Below, one piece after another: positions 9,085 through 21,147 of a stretch of DNA of 64,000 nt; the first letter of the stretch is position 1; each line of letters starts with the position of its first letter. The notes under the pieces were generated by a model. It saw only the letters and a program-made list of their open reading frames with translations, searched no databases and was not told the DNA's origin. This DNA comes from Dickeya chrysanthemi NCPPB 402 (lineage in GTDB: Bacteria; Pseudomonadota; Gammaproteobacteria; Enterobacterales; Enterobacteriaceae). The translations under genes and the position numbers were made by a program. The stretch lies in NCBI RefSeq assembly GCF_000406105.1, contig NZ_CM001974.1:833532-897531 (forward strand), written 5' to 3'.

Positions 9085-11031
9085 TTATTTTTGCAGATCC
9101 AGACGGTACACGGCGAAGCCTACCTCATCGTTACCCACCAGTGTCAGCGGGTACTGCGATTTTTCCTGAATAAACGCAGCGGCTTTCGGCGACGGCGAGG
9201 TTTCCACCCGGATATCTAACGGGGTATCACTGACAATCTTCGCCAGACGCCAGTTGTTATCCGCCGACGGTTTTACCTCGCCGGATTTTTTCGTTTCGGT
9301 ACTGATGTAGGCGGCCAGTACCGCACGGTTTTCATCCGGCGAAGCGAACGCAACCTGTTTTTCACCGGTGCCGGCGAATTTCTCGCCGTAAGCGCGGTAG
9401 TTATTGGTGGCGATCAGGAATGTGGCTTGCGGATCGATAGGCTTGCCGTTAAACGTCAGATCTTTAATGCGATGAGCATTACTGTTGATCAACTGACATT
9501 CGCCATCGTAGCGGGCAGGCTGTGTCACATCGACCTGATAATTTACACCGTCGATAACGTCAAAGTTGTAGGTACGAAAGCCATCCCAGTTGATAAGCGA
9601 CTGCGGTTCGCGCTTGTGCACATCAATCTGGTTGAACTGACCGGCAGAACATTCCAGCCATTCCCGCACCTGCTCGCCCTTCACCTTCACCACCACCAGC
9701 GTGTTAGGGTAGAGGTAAAGATCGGCGGCGTTACGGAAGGTTAACCGGCCTTTTTCGACTTCCACATAGCTTGCCGGATCGTTCTTACGGCCACCCGCCT
9801 TGAACGGCGCCGCTGCGGAGAGTACGGGGAGTTCCGCCAGATCCGGATCGCCCTGAATAAAATGCTCGACGTAGGCTTTCTGCGCATTGTTGACGATCTG
9901 GACCGTCGGATCATCCTGGATCAACGACAGGTAGCTGTACATGTTGTCAGAGGATTGACCGATAGGTTGGCCGACAAACTCGCGGGTTTTCTGATGCGCA
10001 TCCGCCAGCACGTTGACTAACTGCGCGTCTTCCGCCGCCAGTGATTTCTTCTGCGCTTTGTCGAAAATGGGGCGGGCTTCCGCCTTGCCTTCGGTTACTT
10101 TCCACTGGCCGTTATCATTGTTCAATACCAGATCGACCACGCCAAGATGGTCGCCCCACTGACCGGGCATCACGGCGGGAACGCCATTCAGCGTGCCTTT
10201 GGCGATGTCGGCGCCTTTGATGCCGGCGAAATCCTTGCTCGGGAACACGGCATGAGCGTGGCCGAACATAATGGCGTCAATACCGGGGATTTGGCTTAAG
10301 TAGTAGACCGAGTTTTCCGCCATCGCTTTGTACGGTTCGGCCGACAGGCCGGAATGCGGGATGGCAATCACTACGTCCGCCCCCTGTTTACGCAATTCAG
10401 GCACCCATTTTTTGGCGGTTTCGGTGATATCCGCCACCGAGACTTTGCCGCTCAGGTTGGCTTTGTCCCACACCATGATTTGCGGCGGTACGAAGCCGAT
10501 ATAACCAATGCGCAGTTCGTGGGATTTGCCGTCACGATCTTTCACCGTTTTCTTTTCGATCAGGTAAGGTGTAAACAGCGGTTTGCCGGTTTTCGCGTCC
10601 AGCACGTTGGCGTTGATATACGGGAAGTGGGCGCCTGCCAGCGCCTTATGCAGGTAGTCCAGCCCATAGTTGAACTCATGGTTGCCGATATTGCCGACGG
10701 CGTAATCCAGTGTGTTCATCGCCAGATAGACCGGGTGTACATCGCCTTGTTGTAATCCTTTGGCGGCAACATAATCTCCCAGCGGGCTGCCCTGAATAAT
10801 GTCGCCGTTATCGACCAGCACGCTGTTGATGGCTTGCTGGCGGGCGGCCTGGATCAGGCTGGCGGTACGGACCAGTCCGAATTTATCCGTCGGACTGTCT
10901 TTGTAGTAGTCATAGTCCATCATATTGCTGTGAAGATCGGTGGTTTCCAGCACCCGTAAATCGACGGTGGCTGCCTGAGTCGCGGTAGCGATAGCTATCG
11001 CAAGCAAGCTCATCACCAGCTTATGCTTCAT
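9085..11031 (-). CDS. cpdB: Periplasmic 2',3'-cyclic-nucleotide 2'-phosphodiesterase/3'-nucleotidase
   Basis: The 648-residue precursor has a signal peptide (about 20 residues, ending TATQA-A), an N-terminal metallophosphoesterase domain ([43 protein letters not shown]) and a C-terminal substrate-binding domain of the 5'-nucleotidase family ([12 protein letters not shown]). It degrades 2',3'-cyclic nucleotides and 3'-nucleotides for scavenging. The ATG at 11031 is preferred to one 10 codons upstream because AGGAG is well spaced and the signal peptide begins there. It is divergent from cysQ. Confidence 0.96.
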   Translation of the reverse strand: MKHKLVMSLLAIAIATATQAATVDLRVLETTDLHSNMMDYDYYKDSPTDKFGLVRTASLIQAARQQAINSVLVDNGDIIQGSPLGDYVAAKGLQQGDVHPVYLAMNTLDYAVGNIGNHEFNYGLDYLHKALAGAHFPYINANVLDAKTGKPLFTPYLIEKKTVKDRDGKSHELRIGYIGFVPPQIMVWDKANLSGKVSVADITETAKKWVPELRKQGADVVIAIPHSGLSAEPYKAMAENSVYYLSQIPGIDAIMFGHAHAVFPSKDFAGIKGADIAKGTLNGVPAVMPGQWGDHLGVVDLVLNNDNGQWKVTEGKAEARPIFDKAQKKSLAAEDAQLVNVLADAHQKTREFVGQPIGQSSDNMYSYLSLIQDDPTVQIVNNAQKAYVEHFIQGDPDLAELPVLSAAAPFKAGGRKNDPASYVEVEKGRLTFRNAADLYLYPNTLVVVKVKGEQVREWLECSAGQFNQIDVHKREPQSLINWDGFRTYNFDVIDGVNYQVDVTQPARYDGECQLINSNAHRIKDLTFNGKPIDPQATFLIATNNYRAYGEKFAGTGEKQVAFASPDENRAVLAAYISTETKKSGEVKPSADNNWRLAKIVSDTPLDIRVETSPSPKAAAFIQEKSQYPLTLVGNDEVGFAVYRLDLQK

Positions 11032-11263
11032 AAAGGTTGCTCCTGTGAGAGGTATTGGCATGGCAACGCCTGCCGCTCGGGCGTTTGTCCGATTTACTGG
11101 CGGCGAAGCTTGAATGTATATCGCAGATTTTGATGAATATAGTGTTAAATATCAGTCTGAAGTGTGAAGCATGACATATACCCGCCTTCCTGCCACGCGA
11201 ATTGTTTGGGATAGAATGCCGGGGACAGACATAAAAATGGCCTACATATCACGAGGTGAAACG

Positions 11264-12004
11264 ATGTTAGAACAGATCTGCCAACTGGCGCGTGAAGCGG
11301 GAGACGCCATCATGCAGGTATATAACGGCCAGCAACCGCTGAATGTGGCGCATAAAAAAGACGACTCACCGGTGACGGCGGCTGATTTGGCGGCACACCA
11401 GGTGATTGCGCGTGGGTTAGCCATGCTGTCCCCCGAGATTCCGATGTTGTCGGAAGAGGATCCGCAGGCGTGGTCCGAACGTCGGCACTGGCAGCGTTAC
11501 TGGCTGGTCGACCCGCTGGACGGCACGAAAGAATTTCTTAACCGCAACGGCGAATTTACCGTCAATATCGCGTTGATTGATAACGGTCAGCCGGTATTGG
11601 GGGTGGTGTATGTGCCGGTGACCGGCGTGATGTACGCCGCGGCAGAGGGCAAAGCCTGGAAAGAAGAGAACGGCACGCGTCGCGCCATTCGGGTGAAAGA
11701 CGCCAGGCCGCCGCTGGTGGTGGTGAGCCGTTCCCATGCTGATGCCGAACTGGAAGACTATTTGCGTCAGTTAGGCGAGCACCATACCGTGTCCATCGGT
11801 TCGTCGCTGAAGTTCTGTCTGGTGGCGGAAGGTAAGGCCCAGCTTTACCCGCGTTTCGGGCCGACGAATGTCTGGGATACCGCGGCAGGGCACGCCGTGG
11901 CGCTGGCTGCCGGTGCACAGGTGTATGACTGGCAAGGGCGTGCGCTGTCTTATGCGCCGCGTGAATCCTTCCTGAATCCGGGGTTCCGGGTGTCGATCTT
12001 CTGA
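11264..12004 (+). CDS. cysQ: 3'(2'),5'-bisphosphate nucleotidase CysQ
   Basis: The 246-residue enzyme, the same length as in E. coli, removes the 3'-phosphate of pAp, a by-product of sulfate assimilation that inhibits other enzymes. Inositol-monophosphatase family motifs are visible: SEEDP, the metal site DPLDGTKEF, and WDTAAGHAV. The ATG at 11264 is preceded by GAGGTG and aligns with the known start; the frame is open further upstream, but without conservation. Confidence 0.95.
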   Translation: MLEQICQLAREAGDAIMQVYNGQQPLNVAHKKDDSPVTAADLAAHQVIARGLAMLSPEIPMLSEEDPQAWSERRHWQRYWLVDPLDGTKEFLNRNGEFTVNIALIDNGQPVLGVVYVPVTGVMYAAAEGKAWKEENGTRRAIRVKDARPPLVVVSRSHADAELEDYLRQLGEHHTVSIGSSLKFCLVAEGKAQLYPRFGPTNVWDTAAGHAVALAAGAQVYDWQGRALSYAPRESFLNPGFRVSIF

Positions 12005-12431
12005 TGCGTCTGCTTTGTCGGCCGTAATATTCCGGCCTGACCCTTCCTGATCACATCAACGGCAGGCCAACGTGTCTGCCGTTGATGTGGCCTTCACCTT
12101 TCCACCTTTCATGCTACTTACGGCGCATTGTCGTTTTTTGGTCATATTTTCACGGTAGATTGTCGGCCGTTAGTGAGGTTGCCGTGGCATATACGCATTT
12201 GCGGCATACCGTACATACGGCAATAACTTGAATGTTTATACTGATTTAAAAAGTATGGCATTAATCTATTCTGTAAAATTATGTAAGTGACGTCAAAAAT
12301 TCTGTTATTGCGCGAACTAATCATAGAATAAAGACACTAATCTGTTGTACATGATTGCCACGCTCGGCATCACCTGGCCCGGATGAGGGGCGGCGCGCGT
12401 GGCGTAGAAAAAACGGGAGGAGAGGAAGACG
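12005..12431. other. Intergenic region between cysQ and ytfK
   Basis: This 427-bp gap holds a hairpin (12052-12089) close behind cysQ, then AT-rich sequence from about 12120 to 12350 that probably carries the ytfK promoter. I found no convincing -35/-10 pair or operator and no supportable gene; an open frame on the minus strand at 12321-12578 is antisense to ytfK. Confidence 0.5.
12052..12089 (+). terminator. Hairpin after cysQ, likely terminator
   Basis: CACATCAACGGCAG and CTGCCGTTGATGTG form a perfect 14-bp stem with a 10-base loop, 47 bp after the stop; the downstream stretch GCCTTCACCTTTCC is only weakly U-rich. Confidence 0.6.
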
Positions 12432-12638
12432 ATGAGGATCTTCGAGCGTTACAATCCCCTGAAGGTTGCCAAGTATGTGAAAATCCTGTTTCGTGGAAGA
12501 CTCTACATCAAAGGGATTGGCGCTTTTGAATTTGATCAGGGCCGCATTTTGTTGCCCAAAACGCAGGATAAACAGCATCTGGTCGTGATGTCTGAAGTGA
12601 ACCGTCAGGTACTGAAATTGCAGGCTGAACTGGGGTGA
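12432..12638 (+). CDS. ytfK: Stringent-response modulator YtfK (DUF1107)
   Basis: A 68-residue basic protein, [34 protein letters not shown], near-identical to E. coli YtfK over its full length. In E. coli YtfK binds SpoT and tips it towards (p)ppGpp synthesis during phosphate or fatty acid starvation. The ribosome site GGGAGGAGAGGAAG is unusually purine-rich, which points to efficient translation. relA, also in this window, acts in the same response, but the two are not linked. Confidence 0.93.
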   Translation: MRIFERYNPLKVAKYVKILFRGRLYIKGIGAFEFDQGRILLPKTQDKQHLVVMSEVNRQVLKLQAELG

Positions 12639-12669
12639 GAGTGAGAGGCCCCCGTGTTTGTAACAGGAA

Positions 12670-12691
12670 AACGGCCCGTTGACGGGCCGTT
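12670..12691. terminator. Bidirectional terminator between ytfK and paeA
   Basis: AACGGCCCGT and ACGGGCCGTT form a GC-rich stem with a very short loop. On the minus strand it runs into TTTTCC and on the plus strand into TTGTTATTT, so it serves both convergent genes. Confidence 0.8.
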
Positions 12692-12741
12692 GTTATTTGT
12701 AGCGTCCAGACAGTAGCGCCAAGACAAATGTGAAAGTGGAC

Positions 12742-14058
12742 TTAGGCCGGAGGCGTTTCGGGGTTAACCGTCGTTCTTTCTTCCAGTCGGGTCACCAGCA
12801 ATTGGTCTATCTTGTAGCTGTCGATATCCACCACTTCGAATTTATACCCGGCGTAGCGAACAAAATCGGTACGTTTGGGGATCTTGCGCAGTGTGTACAT
12901 CATAAACCCGCCGATGGTTTCGTAGTTGTCGGAGTGGGGGAACTCGTCAATGCTCAGCGCGCGCATCACGTCTTCTATCGGCGTGCCGCCTTCGATAAGC
13001 CAGGAGTTCTCGTCACGGGCGACAATCTGCTCTTCCAGCCCCTGACCCACCAGATCGCCCATCAGCGTGGTCATCACGTCGTTGAGGGTAATAATCCCTA
13101 CCACCAGCGCGTACTCGTTGAGGATGACCGCAAAGTCTTCGCCGGCGGTTTTGAAGCTTTCCAGCGCTTCTGACAGTGTCAGGGTGTCCGGCACGATCAG
13201 CGCAGGCCGAATCTGGACGCCGCTGGTTAATTCCAGGCTCTGATTGCCCAGCACCCGATTGAGCAAATCTTTGGAATCCACATAACCGACAATCTGATCA
13301 ATCGTGCCGTTACAGACCAGAAATTTAGAATGCGGCTGGTGGGCGATTTTCTCTTTGATCTGCGTTTCATCTTCGTGCAGGTCGAAATAGACTACGCTTT
13401 CGCGCGAGGTCATTGAAGACGGCACGGTGCGTGATTCCAGTTCGAACACGTTTTCGATCAGCTCATGCTCCTGTTTACGCAGCACGCCGGCCAGGGCTCC
13501 GGCTTCCACTACCGCATAGATGTCGTCAGGCGTGATGTCTTCTTTGCGTGCCATCGGCAGCTTGAATAACCGAAAAATCAGGTTCGCCAGACCGTTGAAC
13601 AGCCACACCAACGGGCGGAATACCAGCAGACAGAAGCGCATGGGGTTGATAATCCGAATGGCAATCGCTTCCGGGGCAATCATACCAATGCGTTTCGGCG
13701 TCAGGTCGCCAAACAGGATGAACAGACTGGTAACCAGCACAAATGAACAGATAAAACTGGCGCGGGCGCTCATGTCCTGCGGCAGAAAGCTGGCGAACAG
13801 CATTTCGAAATACGGGGAGAACGCAGCGTCGCCGATGATACCGGCCAGGATGGCGACGGCATTGAGGCCGATCTGAATCACCGTGAAGAAGATGCCCGGT
13901 GTTTCCTGAAATTTCAGCACCAGCACGGCGTTCAGGTCGCCCTCGTCGGCCATCAGCTTCAGCTTGATTTTGCGCGAAGCGGCTAACGAAATTTCCGAAA
14001 GCGAGAAAAACGCACTAATGGCGATAAGACATAAAATAATTAACAGACTGTTTAACAT
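12742..14058 (-). CDS. paeA: CBS-domain inner membrane protein, polyamine exporter PaeA (YtfL)
   Basis: A 438-residue protein of the DUF21-CBS-CorC/HlyC family. The DUF21 membrane domain covers about 1-200 with several hydrophobic segments, two CBS modules follow at about 220-345, and the C-terminal CorC_HlyC domain ends the protein (GGTPIEDVMRAL, GGFMMYTLRKIP). E. coli and Salmonella YtfL was renamed PaeA for its role in cadaverine/putrescine export; family annotations as a hemolysin are historical. Its gene lies downstream of msrA on the same strand. Confidence 0.9.
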   Translation of the reverse strand: MLNSLLIILCLIAISAFFSLSEISLAASRKIKLKLMADEGDLNAVLVLKFQETPGIFFTVIQIGLNAVAILAGIIGDAAFSPYFEMLFASFLPQDMSARASFICSFVLVTSLFILFGDLTPKRIGMIAPEAIAIRIINPMRFCLLVFRPLVWLFNGLANLIFRLFKLPMARKEDITPDDIYAVVEAGALAGVLRKQEHELIENVFELESRTVPSSMTSRESVVYFDLHEDETQIKEKIAHQPHSKFLVCNGTIDQIVGYVDSKDLLNRVLGNQSLELTSGVQIRPALIVPDTLTLSEALESFKTAGEDFAVILNEYALVVGIITLNDVMTTLMGDLVGQGLEEQIVARDENSWLIEGGTPIEDVMRALSIDEFPHSDNYETIGGFMMYTLRKIPKRTDFVRYAGYKFEVVDIDSYKIDQLLVTRLEERTTVNPETPPA

Positions 14059-14135
14059 AGTTTTTTCGCACAGTCGTCGCGGACGGCGAACCTCTGAAAG
14101 GGAATGTCATTATGGGCGCGCTTGCGCCGCAAAAA

Positions 14136-14156
14136 GGACCGGAAACCGGTCCTGTG
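14136..14156 (-). terminator. Terminator between msrA and paeA
   Basis: On the minus strand AGGACCGG-TTT-CCGGTCCT is followed by a U-run (TTTTTG). It lies 77 bp after the msrA stop and about 80 bp before the paeA start. A TATACT lies just before it on the same strand, so it could alternatively act in a paeA leader, but termination of msrA is simpler. Confidence 0.7.
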
Positions 14157-14232
14157 GGCGCACAGTATAGCAGGCGTGGTGAAATAGCCGCCAGCTTTAG
14201 CGCTTATCCCAGAGCCCCAATGGGATAGGCTC

Positions 14233-14874
14233 TTAGCCCTGCGGCGGCAGGCAAACGCCTATACCGCCCAGCCCGCAATAACCGTGCGGGTTCTTGTGCA
14301 AGTACTGCTGGTGCTCGTCTTCAGCATAATAAAACGGCCCGGCAGGCTGGATTTCGGTGGTGATGTCGCGGTTGTCGCCTGCTTCGCGCATCGCCTGTTG
14401 AAAGCGCTGGTAGCTGGCTTTTGCGGCGGTGTCTTGCTCCGGCGTTAGCGGATAGATCGCGGAACGGTATTGCGTACCGATATCGTTACCCTGCCGCATA
14501 CCTTGCGCCGGGTTATGGTTCTCCCAGAACAACTGCAATAACTGCCCATATCTCACTACTGTGGGATCAAACACCACCCGCACCGCTTCCGCATGGGCGG
14601 TTTTGCCGGTACAGACTTCCCGATACGTCGGGTTAGGGGTATAACCACCGCAATACCCCGACGCCGTGCTGTACACGCCGGGCTGTTGCCAGAACAGCCG
14701 TTCTACCCCCCAGAAACAGCCCATAGCGAAGATAGCCTCCTCCATATGGTCCGGTACGTGGGTCATGGAGTGCTGATTGACTGCGTGCAGACGGGCGACC
14801 GGCATCGGCGTCGTACGGCCCGGTAGGGCATCCGATTTACTGATCAACGGTGTCTTGTCAACGTTCGTTATCAC
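14233..14874 (-). CDS. msrA: Peptide-methionine (S)-S-oxide reductase MsrA
   Basis: The 213-residue enzyme reduces methionine-S-sulfoxide in proteins, using thioredoxin. The catalytic Cys53 is in AMGCFWG, and recycling cysteines 200 and 208 are in [12 protein letters not shown]; both agree with E. coli C51, C198 and C206. The start is a GTG at 14874, supported by CAGGAG upstream and by the expected length (E. coli 212). It is divergent from tamA. Confidence 0.95.
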   Translation of the reverse strand: MITNVDKTPLISKSDALPGRTTPMPVARLHAVNQHSMTHVPDHMEEAIFAMGCFWGVERLFWQQPGVYSTASGYCGGYTPNPTYREVCTGKTAHAEAVRVVFDPTVVRYGQLLQLFWENHNPAQGMRQGNDIGTQYRSAIYPLTPEQDTAAKASYQRFQQAMREAGDNRDITTEIQPAGPFYYAEDEHQQYLHKNPHGYCGLGGIGVCLPPQG

Positions 14875-15214
14875 CTTTGGCTCCTGATTATCACCCTGTG
14901 TTTCGCCATTTTCAGAGCATAACCGAGTTAATGCGCTCTGTCTTTATGGCGAAATAGCATAGCAATGTGACAAGGATGTGGATGGGGCACCGCGTCTGAC
15001 GATCCGGCGCATTCGTGCCGGGAAAGCGGCGGGTTCTATCCGTTGTCACGAGATGCCGTCGTCAGTGACGGCGGCCTTGGGGAGGTGTGGGCGTTGTCGG
15101 TATGGCGACGACTATCTATAGTTAACATTTATCATTAATCACATCGTTACAGGCATACTTGTCTGTGGTTTATCAGAAAAAACGTCGATTCTGCTGACAC
15201 TGCCGGGAAGTTAA
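14875..15214. other. Divergent intergenic region between msrA and tamA
   Basis: This 340-bp stretch separates divergent msrA and tamA and must hold both promoters. AT-rich sequence at 15110-15180 (CTATCTATAGTTAACATTT and on) is the likely tamA promoter area. I could not fix -35/-10 boxes and saw no gene. Confidence 0.45.
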
Positions 15215-16999
15215 GTGACAATTTTTATCAGGACAAAAAATAGATTTTGCCGCCGTAGCGCCGTGTTCTGCCGGGTATTGGGCGTGTGTAGCCTGCTGTT
15301 GACGGCGACGCAGGCATGGGCTGCATCGAACGTTCGTTTGCAACTTACCGGGCTGGAAGGGGAGTTGCAGAAGAATGTCCGTGCGCGGCTATCTACCATC
15401 GCTCCCGATGAAGTCAACGCCGATGGCCGTTTCCGCGCCCGGGTTGACGAAGCCATCCGCAAAGGGCTGCGTGCGTTAGGCTATTACGATCCGGATATCC
15501 GTTTTGAGTTTATTCCGGCGCAGGGGCGTGGCCGTCCGGTGCTCAAGGTGAACGTCACGCCGGGAGAGCCGGTGAAAATCGCCGGCTCCAGCATCGCCAT
15601 TCGCGGTGAGGCGCAGCAAGACGATGACTACCAACAACTGGTGCGACAACGCCGGCCTGCGGTGGGCAGCTTGCTTAACCACGGCGCTTACGATGACTTT
15701 AAAAACGAGCTCGGCACGTTGTCGATGCGTAAAGGCTATTTCGACGGCCACTTCAGCAAAAGCCAACTGGGCGTGATGCCTTCTACCCATCAAGCCTGGT
15801 GGAATATCGACTACGACAGCGGCCCGCGTTATCGCTTCGGCAAGGTCAACTTTCGCGGTTCGCAAATCCAGTCGGCGTATTTACAGAATCTGGTGCCGTT
15901 TCGGGAGGGAGACGTTTACTCGGCGGAACAACTGGGGGAGTTTAACCGGCGTTTGTCCGCCACCGGTTGGTTCAACTCGGCGGTGGTATCGCCTGATTTC
16001 GACCAGGGCCGGCAGAGTAAAATCCTGCCGTTGGACGCCGTACTGACGCCGCGCACCCGCAACAGCGTGGAAACCGGGGGTGGCTACGCCACCGATGTCG
16101 GGCCGCGGTTGAAAACCACCTGGAATAAACCCTGGATCAATACGTATGGCCATAGTCTGGAAAGCAGTCTGAGCCTGTCTGCGCCGGAGCAGCAACTGGA
16201 TTTCAGCTATAAGATGCCGCTGCTGAAAAACCCACTCGAGCAATACTATCTGTTACAGGGGGGCTTCAAACGGGAAGACCTCAATGATACCCAATCCGAC
16301 TCGACGTCATTCAATCTGGCGCGTTACTGGGAATTGTCCAGCGGCTGGCAACGGGCCGTTAACCTGCGCTGGACGCTGGATCACTTTACCCAGGCCAATG
16401 TTACCAACACCACCATGCTGGTTTACCCCGGCGTCAGTTTCAACCGTACCCGACAACGCGGCGGGTTGATGCCCGACTGGGGGGATACCCAGCGCTATTC
16501 CGTGGATGTTTCCAATACCTTATGGGGGTCGGATATCGATTTTGCAGTATTTCAGGCGCAAAACGTCTGGATCAGAACGCTGGCGGAAAAACACCGCTTC
16601 GTGACGCGTGCCAATCTGGGCTGGATCGAAACCGGCAGCTTCTCTCGCGTACCGCCGTCGCTGCGCTTCTTTGCCGGCGGCGATCGCAGTATTCGCGGCT
16701 ATAAATACAAGTCCGTTTCCCCACGCGACGGTGACGGCAAACTCACCGGGGCCTCAAAGCTGGCGACCGGCTCGCTGGAATATCAGTACAACCTCACCGG
16801 AAAGTGGTGGGGAGCGGTGTTTATAGACAGCGGCGAAGCCGTCAACGACCTGGTGCGTACCAACCTTAAGACCGGTGCCGGCGTCGGTGTGCGTTGGGCC
16901 TCGCCGGTAGGGCCGGTCAAGCTCGACATTGCCCGACCGATTGGCGATGACGATAAACATGGATTGCAGTTTTATATCGGGCTGGGGCCGGAGTTATGA
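15215..16999 (+). CDS. tamA: Translocation and assembly module outer membrane protein TamA
   Basis: A 594-residue Omp85-family protein. A signal peptide of about 36 residues (cleavage after TQAWA) is followed by three POTRA domains (about 40-280) and a 16-stranded beta-barrel domain. The barrel carries the family motif RSIRGYKY and ends in a typical aromatic-rich strand ([11 protein letters not shown]). With TamB it inserts or moves outer membrane proteins and lipids. The start is a GTG with GGGAAG upstream. The stop overlaps the tamB start in ATGA, which implies translational coupling. Confidence 0.95.
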   Translation: MTIFIRTKNRFCRRSAVFCRVLGVCSLLLTATQAWAASNVRLQLTGLEGELQKNVRARLSTIAPDEVNADGRFRARVDEAIRKGLRALGYYDPDIRFEFIPAQGRGRPVLKVNVTPGEPVKIAGSSIAIRGEAQQDDDYQQLVRQRRPAVGSLLNHGAYDDFKNELGTLSMRKGYFDGHFSKSQLGVMPSTHQAWWNIDYDSGPRYRFGKVNFRGSQIQSAYLQNLVPFREGDVYSAEQLGEFNRRLSATGWFNSAVVSPDFDQGRQSKILPLDAVLTPRTRNSVETGGGYATDVGPRLKTTWNKPWINTYGHSLESSLSLSAPEQQLDFSYKMPLLKNPLEQYYLLQGGFKREDLNDTQSDSTSFNLARYWELSSGWQRAVNLRWTLDHFTQANVTNTTMLVYPGVSFNRTRQRGGLMPDWGDTQRYSVDVSNTLWGSDIDFAVFQAQNVWIRTLAEKHRFVTRANLGWIETGSFSRVPPSLRFFAGGDRSIRGYKYKSVSPRDGDGKLTGASKLATGSLEYQYNLTGKWWGAVFIDSGEAVNDLVRTNLKTGAGVGVRWASPVGPVKLDIARPIGDDDKHGLQFYIGLGPEL

Positions 17000-19900
17000 G
17001 CAGGATGAAAAAAGCCGGAATTGGCCTGATGGCCGGTATGCTGACGTTGTTGCTGGCGCTGGTGTTGCTGGTGAGTACGACTCCGGGGCTACATTTACTG
17101 CTCAGTGCCGCCGCTCGCTGGGTACCGGGGTTGGAAATAGGGCGTGTTGACGGTGGCTGGCGGGATTTGACGCTGAATGCCATACGCTATCAGATGCCCG
17201 GCGTTACCGTGCAGGCGGACAGTCTGCATCTGGCGTTGTCGCCGGCGTGCCTGTGGCGCAGCCAACTCTGCCTCGATGACCTGTCGTCGCAGGGGCTGAC
17301 GGTGGCGGTCACAACCCAGGATATACCGCCGTCCGAGCCCGAGCCGCAAGCGGCTCCGGTAACCGAGATCCTCGCGCCGGTGACGGTGACGCTGCGTCGT
17401 GTCAACCTGAACAACAGCCGTATCATTGTTGATGGCACCGACGTGTCGCTGGTATCGCTGCAAGCCGGCCTGCACTGGCAGGGACGGTCGCTGACGCTGC
17501 AGCCGACGCAGGTGTCGGGCCTCACCGTGGTGTTGCCGGCCACGCCGCAAGCGACGCCCGCCCAACCCGCCGCGGCCGGCAAGCCGCCAACGCTGGGTGA
17601 AACGTTGCGCGCCCTGTTTGCCGCACCGCTGTTGCCGGCGATGCCTGAGTTTACGTTACCGCTGGATCTCGACATCGCTGATCTGCGCGGTGAATCCTGG
17701 CTGATTCAGGGCGGGCAGCCGGTGACGATTTCCCGCTTTCAGTTGCAGGCTGCCACCCGGCAGCAGACGTTGACGCTGCAACAACTCACGGTACAGTCGC
17801 CGCAGGGCGCGCTGTATGCCCATGGCGATGCGACTTTGTCGGGCGACTGGCCGGTGACGCTGAATGTAAACGGTATGGCGAACAGCGAGCCGTTCAGGGG
17901 GGAACGTATACGGTTGACGGCCGAAGGCAGCCTGCGCCGGCAGTTGCGGCTGGCAATGAACCTGTCCGGCCCACAGCGGGCGCAGTTAGATATTCAGACC
18001 GCGCTGGCCGAACCCGGCCTGCCGCTTAACATTAGCCTGCGCAGTCCGCAACTGCGTTGGCCGCTGACCGGCGACGTTCAATATCAATTCAACGACGTGC
18101 AACTGAATATCGGCGGCAAAGCCACCGATTACTCGCTGTCCTTGCGAGGCGATATTCGCGGTAGCGAGTTACCACCCGGTACGCTGACGCTGGAAGGCAA
18201 CGGCAGCGAGCAGCAATTCACGCTGGCGCGATTGCGGCTGGCCGCGTTACAAGGCATAGCGGATATGACCGGTCGGCTGGACTGGCGCGATGCGATCACC
18301 TGGAACAGCGATGTCATCCTCAAAGGCATCAATACCGCGCAGCAATGGCCACAGTGGCCGGCGCGGTTAGACGGGGTGATGACCATTAACGGCAGTCTGG
18401 CAGGCGAGGCGTGGCAACTGGCGGTGCCGCAACTGGCGCTGGACGGGCAGATACGGCAGAACACACTGACGGCTAAAGGCGCGTTCAGCGGTAACGCCGA
18501 CGGCCAGTGGTCGATTCCCGGCATTACGCTGGCGTTGGGGCGTAACCAACTGACGTTGAAGGGAGAATTGAAAGACCAATGGCTGCTGGACGGTGATATC
18601 AATGCGCCGGCGCTTACCGGTGTGTGGCCTGGATTGGGCGGGCAGGTCAACGGGAAACTGCGGCTGAGCGGCAAACGCGATGCGCCGCAGTTGCAGACGG
18701 ACGTTATCGTCACCGCGCTGCGCTGGCAGGAACTGAGCCTTGGCAAACTGACACTCAATGGCGATGTGCAATCGAATCAACAGTTGCATGGCACGCTGAC
18801 CATGCAGGTGCAGCAACTGACGCGAGGTAATGTGCGGCTGGCATCCCTGAATGCGCGCGCGACCGGCGACGAAAATCAGCACCAGCTACGGGTGACGGTG
18901 AATGGCGAGCCGGCAGGCGGTCAACTGTTGTTGAGCGGTCATTTCGACCGGGGACAACAACGCTGGCAAGGGGAACTGAGCGATACGCGGTTTGAAACCC
19001 CGGTCGGCGAATGGCGGCTGGCGCCAGCTATGTCGTTGGTTTATCAGGTCGCCGCGCAGAAGGTAACGATAGGCGCGCATTGCTGGCGTAACCCTGATGC
19101 TGAATTGTGCGTACCACAGCCGATCGAGGCGGGAACCAGCGGCAAGGCGAGCGTTAACCTGAACCGGCTCAATCTGGCGATGCTTAAGCCTTTTATCGGC
19201 CAGCAGACGGCGGTCAGCGGTTCGGTTACCGGCAACGCGCAGGTCAACTGGCAGGCAAACGGCGGCCTGCCGGAAGCTCGCGTAACGCTGAGTGGTAATG
19301 GCGTAACCGTACGTCAGCAGATGCAGGGCGGCACGCTGCCGGTAGCGTTTGATACTCTGACGCTGGATGCCGGTTTACAGCATGGACAGGCGCAACTGGC
19401 ATGGCTGATGGGCATTCAGGGGAATGGCCGTTTTCGCGGCGATGTACAGATTACCGATCCACAACGACGGCGTAACCTGAGCGGTACGGTGACGCTCAAC
19501 GCTTTGTCGCTCGCCTTGCTGAAACCGATCTTGCGACAGAACGAGAAGGCGGCCGGGGTCGCCAATGCCGATTTGCGGCTGGGGGGCGACCTGCAACGCC
19601 CGCAGGTGTTCGGTCAACTGACGTTGGATAATCTGGACGTAGACGGTAACTGGATGCCGGTAGACCTGACCAGCGGGCGGCTGGCGTTGTTGTTTAACGG
19701 CATGTCTTCAACGTTACAGGGCGTGTTCCGCACCACGCAGGGGCAGATCAACCTGGCGGGGAATGCCGACTGGTCGGTGCCTGAAGCCTGGCGGGCGCGC
19801 ATTGCCGTCAACGGCGACCGGATGCGGGTGACGGTGCCGCCGATGGCGCGGCTGGATGTATCGCCGGATATTGTGTTTGAAGCGACGCCGCAGTTACTGA

Positions 19901-20745
19901 CGCTGAGCGGTACGGTAACCATCCCCTGGGCGCGGATCGTCGTGCATGAGATGCCGGCCAGTGCGGTGGATGTCGCTTCGGATGAAGTGATTCTGGATGA
20001 GCGGCGTCGGCCGGTATCGGCCGCTTCCGGCACGATTCCGATTGCCAGTAACCTGATAGTACGGGTCGGCGACGATGTCTGGCTCGATGCTTACGGTTTG
20101 CGTGCCCGACTGCGCGGTGATCTCAACGTCACGCAGGATACGCAGGGGCTGGGCCTGAACGGTCAGATTTCGATGCCGGAAGGGCGCTTCAAGGCATATG
20201 GTCAGGATTTGCAAGTACGTAAAGGGCAACTGCTGTTTTCCGGCCCGCCGACGCTGCCGGTACTCAACATCGAGGCGATCCGTAATCCGGACAATACCGC
20301 AGACGGCGTGACGGTCGGCGTGCGGGTCACCGGTACTGCGAAAATGCCTAAGCTTGAGGTGTTCTCCGAACCGACATTATCTCAGGAGGAAACCTTGTCT
20401 TACCTGTTGCGCGGTCAGGGGCTGAACAATAGCGGCACAGACAGTTCGATGATGACATCAGCCCTAATTGGTTTGGGGGTTGCACAAAGTGGTCAAATTG
20501 TGGGTAAAATCGGCGAGGCCTTTGGCGTAAGCAATTTAGCTCTGGATACACAGGGGGTTGGCGATAAATCACAGGTTGTCGTCAGCGGCTACGTCCTGCC
20601 CGGCCTACAGGTCAAATACGGGGTTGGCCTGTTTGATTCATTGGCAACGCTAACCTTACGTTACCGTTTAATGCCAAAACTATACCTGGAAGCGGTGTCT
20701 GGCGTTAGCCAGGCACTCGATGTGCTCTATCAGTTTGAGTTTTAG
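16996..20745 (+). CDS. tamB: Translocation and assembly module inner membrane protein TamB
   Basis: A 1249-residue AsmA-like protein that spans the periplasm. It has an N-terminal membrane anchor (about 10-32), a very long beta-rich body of repeating amphipathic segments, and the conserved C-terminal DUF490/TamB domain (about 900-1249, with [21 protein letters not shown] and terminal LYQFEF). TamB proteins are thought to carry phospholipids to the outer membrane and to work with TamA. The length is close to E. coli TamB (1259). It overlaps tamA by 4 bp and is followed after 2 bp by ytfP. Confidence 0.95.
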   Translation: MSRMKKAGIGLMAGMLTLLLALVLLVSTTPGLHLLLSAAARWVPGLEIGRVDGGWRDLTLNAIRYQMPGVTVQADSLHLALSPACLWRSQLCLDDLSSQGLTVAVTTQDIPPSEPEPQAAPVTEILAPVTVTLRRVNLNNSRIIVDGTDVSLVSLQAGLHWQGRSLTLQPTQVSGLTVVLPATPQATPAQPAAAGKPPTLGETLRALFAAPLLPAMPEFTLPLDLDIADLRGESWLIQGGQPVTISRFQLQAATRQQTLTLQQLTVQSPQGALYAHGDATLSGDWPVTLNVNGMANSEPFRGERIRLTAEGSLRRQLRLAMNLSGPQRAQLDIQTALAEPGLPLNISLRSPQLRWPLTGDVQYQFNDVQLNIGGKATDYSLSLRGDIRGSELPPGTLTLEGNGSEQQFTLARLRLAALQGIADMTGRLDWRDAITWNSDVILKGINTAQQWPQWPARLDGVMTINGSLAGEAWQLAVPQLALDGQIRQNTLTAKGAFSGNADGQWSIPGITLALGRNQLTLKGELKDQWLLDGDINAPALTGVWPGLGGQVNGKLRLSGKRDAPQLQTDVIVTALRWQELSLGKLTLNGDVQSNQQLHGTLTMQVQQLTRGNVRLASLNARATGDENQHQLRVTVNGEPAGGQLLLSGHFDRGQQRWQGELSDTRFETPVGEWRLAPAMSLVYQVAAQKVTIGAHCWRNPDAELCVPQPIEAGTSGKASVNLNRLNLAMLKPFIGQQTAVSGSVTGNAQVNWQANGGLPEARVTLSGNGVTVRQQMQGGTLPVAFDTLTLDAGLQHGQAQLAWLMGIQGNGRFRGDVQITDPQRRRNLSGTVTLNALSLALLKPILRQNEKAAGVANADLRLGGDLQRPQVFGQLTLDNLDVDGNWMPVDLTSGRLALLFNGMSSTLQGVFRTTQGQINLAGNADWSVPEAWRARIAVNGDRMRVTVPPMARLDVSPDIVFEATPQLLTLSGTVTIPWARIVVHEMPASAVDVASDEVILDERRRPVSAASGTIPIASNLIVRVGDDVWLDAYGLRARLRGDLNVTQDTQGLGLNGQISMPEGRFKAYGQDLQVRKGQLLFSGPPTLPVLNIEAIRNPDNTADGVTVGVRVTGTAKMPKLEVFSEPTLSQEETLSYLLRGQGLNNSGTDSSMMTSALIGLGVAQSGQIVGKIGEAFGVSNLALDTQGVGDKSQVVVSGYVLPGLQVKYGVGLFDSLATLTLRYRLMPKLYLEAVSGVSQALDVLYQFEF

Positions 20746-20747
20746 CC

Positions 20748-21110
20748 ATGCGAGTTATTGTCTACGGCAGTTTACGGCGCAAACAGGGAAACAGTCATTG
20801 GATGACCAATGCGCAGTGGTTAGGGGACCACCAGCTTGAAGGTTATGAGCTGTACGATTTGGGCCACTACCCTGCGGCAGTAGCAGGCGAAGGAGAGATT
20901 CACTGCGAGGTCTACCGTATCAGCTCATCGATTCTGGCGGAATTGGATGAACTAAAACGAGAAGGCAGCGTAGGGGCTTATAAGCGTGAGCTAATTGCAA
21001 CACCTTATGGCAGTGCCTGGATTTACCTGTATCAACGCCCGGTCACCGGTCTGCGTCGCATTACCAGTGGAGACTGGTTAAAGCGTCAGGATGGTCACGA
21101 TGAACAGTAA
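20748..21110 (+). CDS. ytfP: Gamma-glutamylcyclotransferase-like protein YtfP
   Basis: A 120-residue cytoplasmic protein of the GGCT/AIG2-like fold; the nucleotide-like binding loop VYGSLRRKQGN (about 4-14) starts it, and the tail YGSAWIYLYQRPVTG is conserved with E. coli YtfP (113 aa). The family acts on gamma-glutamyl compounds in some organisms; the substrate here is unknown. It begins 2 bp after tamB, as in E. coli, so it is the last gene of the tam operon. Confidence 0.92.
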   Translation: MRVIVYGSLRRKQGNSHWMTNAQWLGDHQLEGYELYDLGHYPAAVAGEGEIHCEVYRISSSILAELDELKREGSVGAYKRELIATPYGSAWIYLYQRPVTGLRRITSGDWLKRQDGHDEQ

Positions 21111-21116
21111 AACAGT

Positions 21117-21147
21117 AAAAAAACACCGCCGGCGGCGGTGTTTTTTG
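21117..21147 (+). terminator. Terminator of the tamA-tamB-ytfP operon
   Basis: AAAAAACACCGCC and GGCGGTGTTTTTT form a long GC-cored stem with U-tract a few bases after the ytfP stop. It is symmetrical, so it can also stop leftward transcription from ppa. Confidence 0.88.

Noticed and set aside
12321..12578. An 85-codon open frame on the minus strand
   Set aside because: It runs antisense across ytfK and its leader, with no ribosome site or family match.
14150..14170. TATACT upstream of the hairpin before paeA, read as a paeA promoter with an attenuator
   Set aside because: No -35 box at the right distance, and a simple msrA terminator explains the hairpin.
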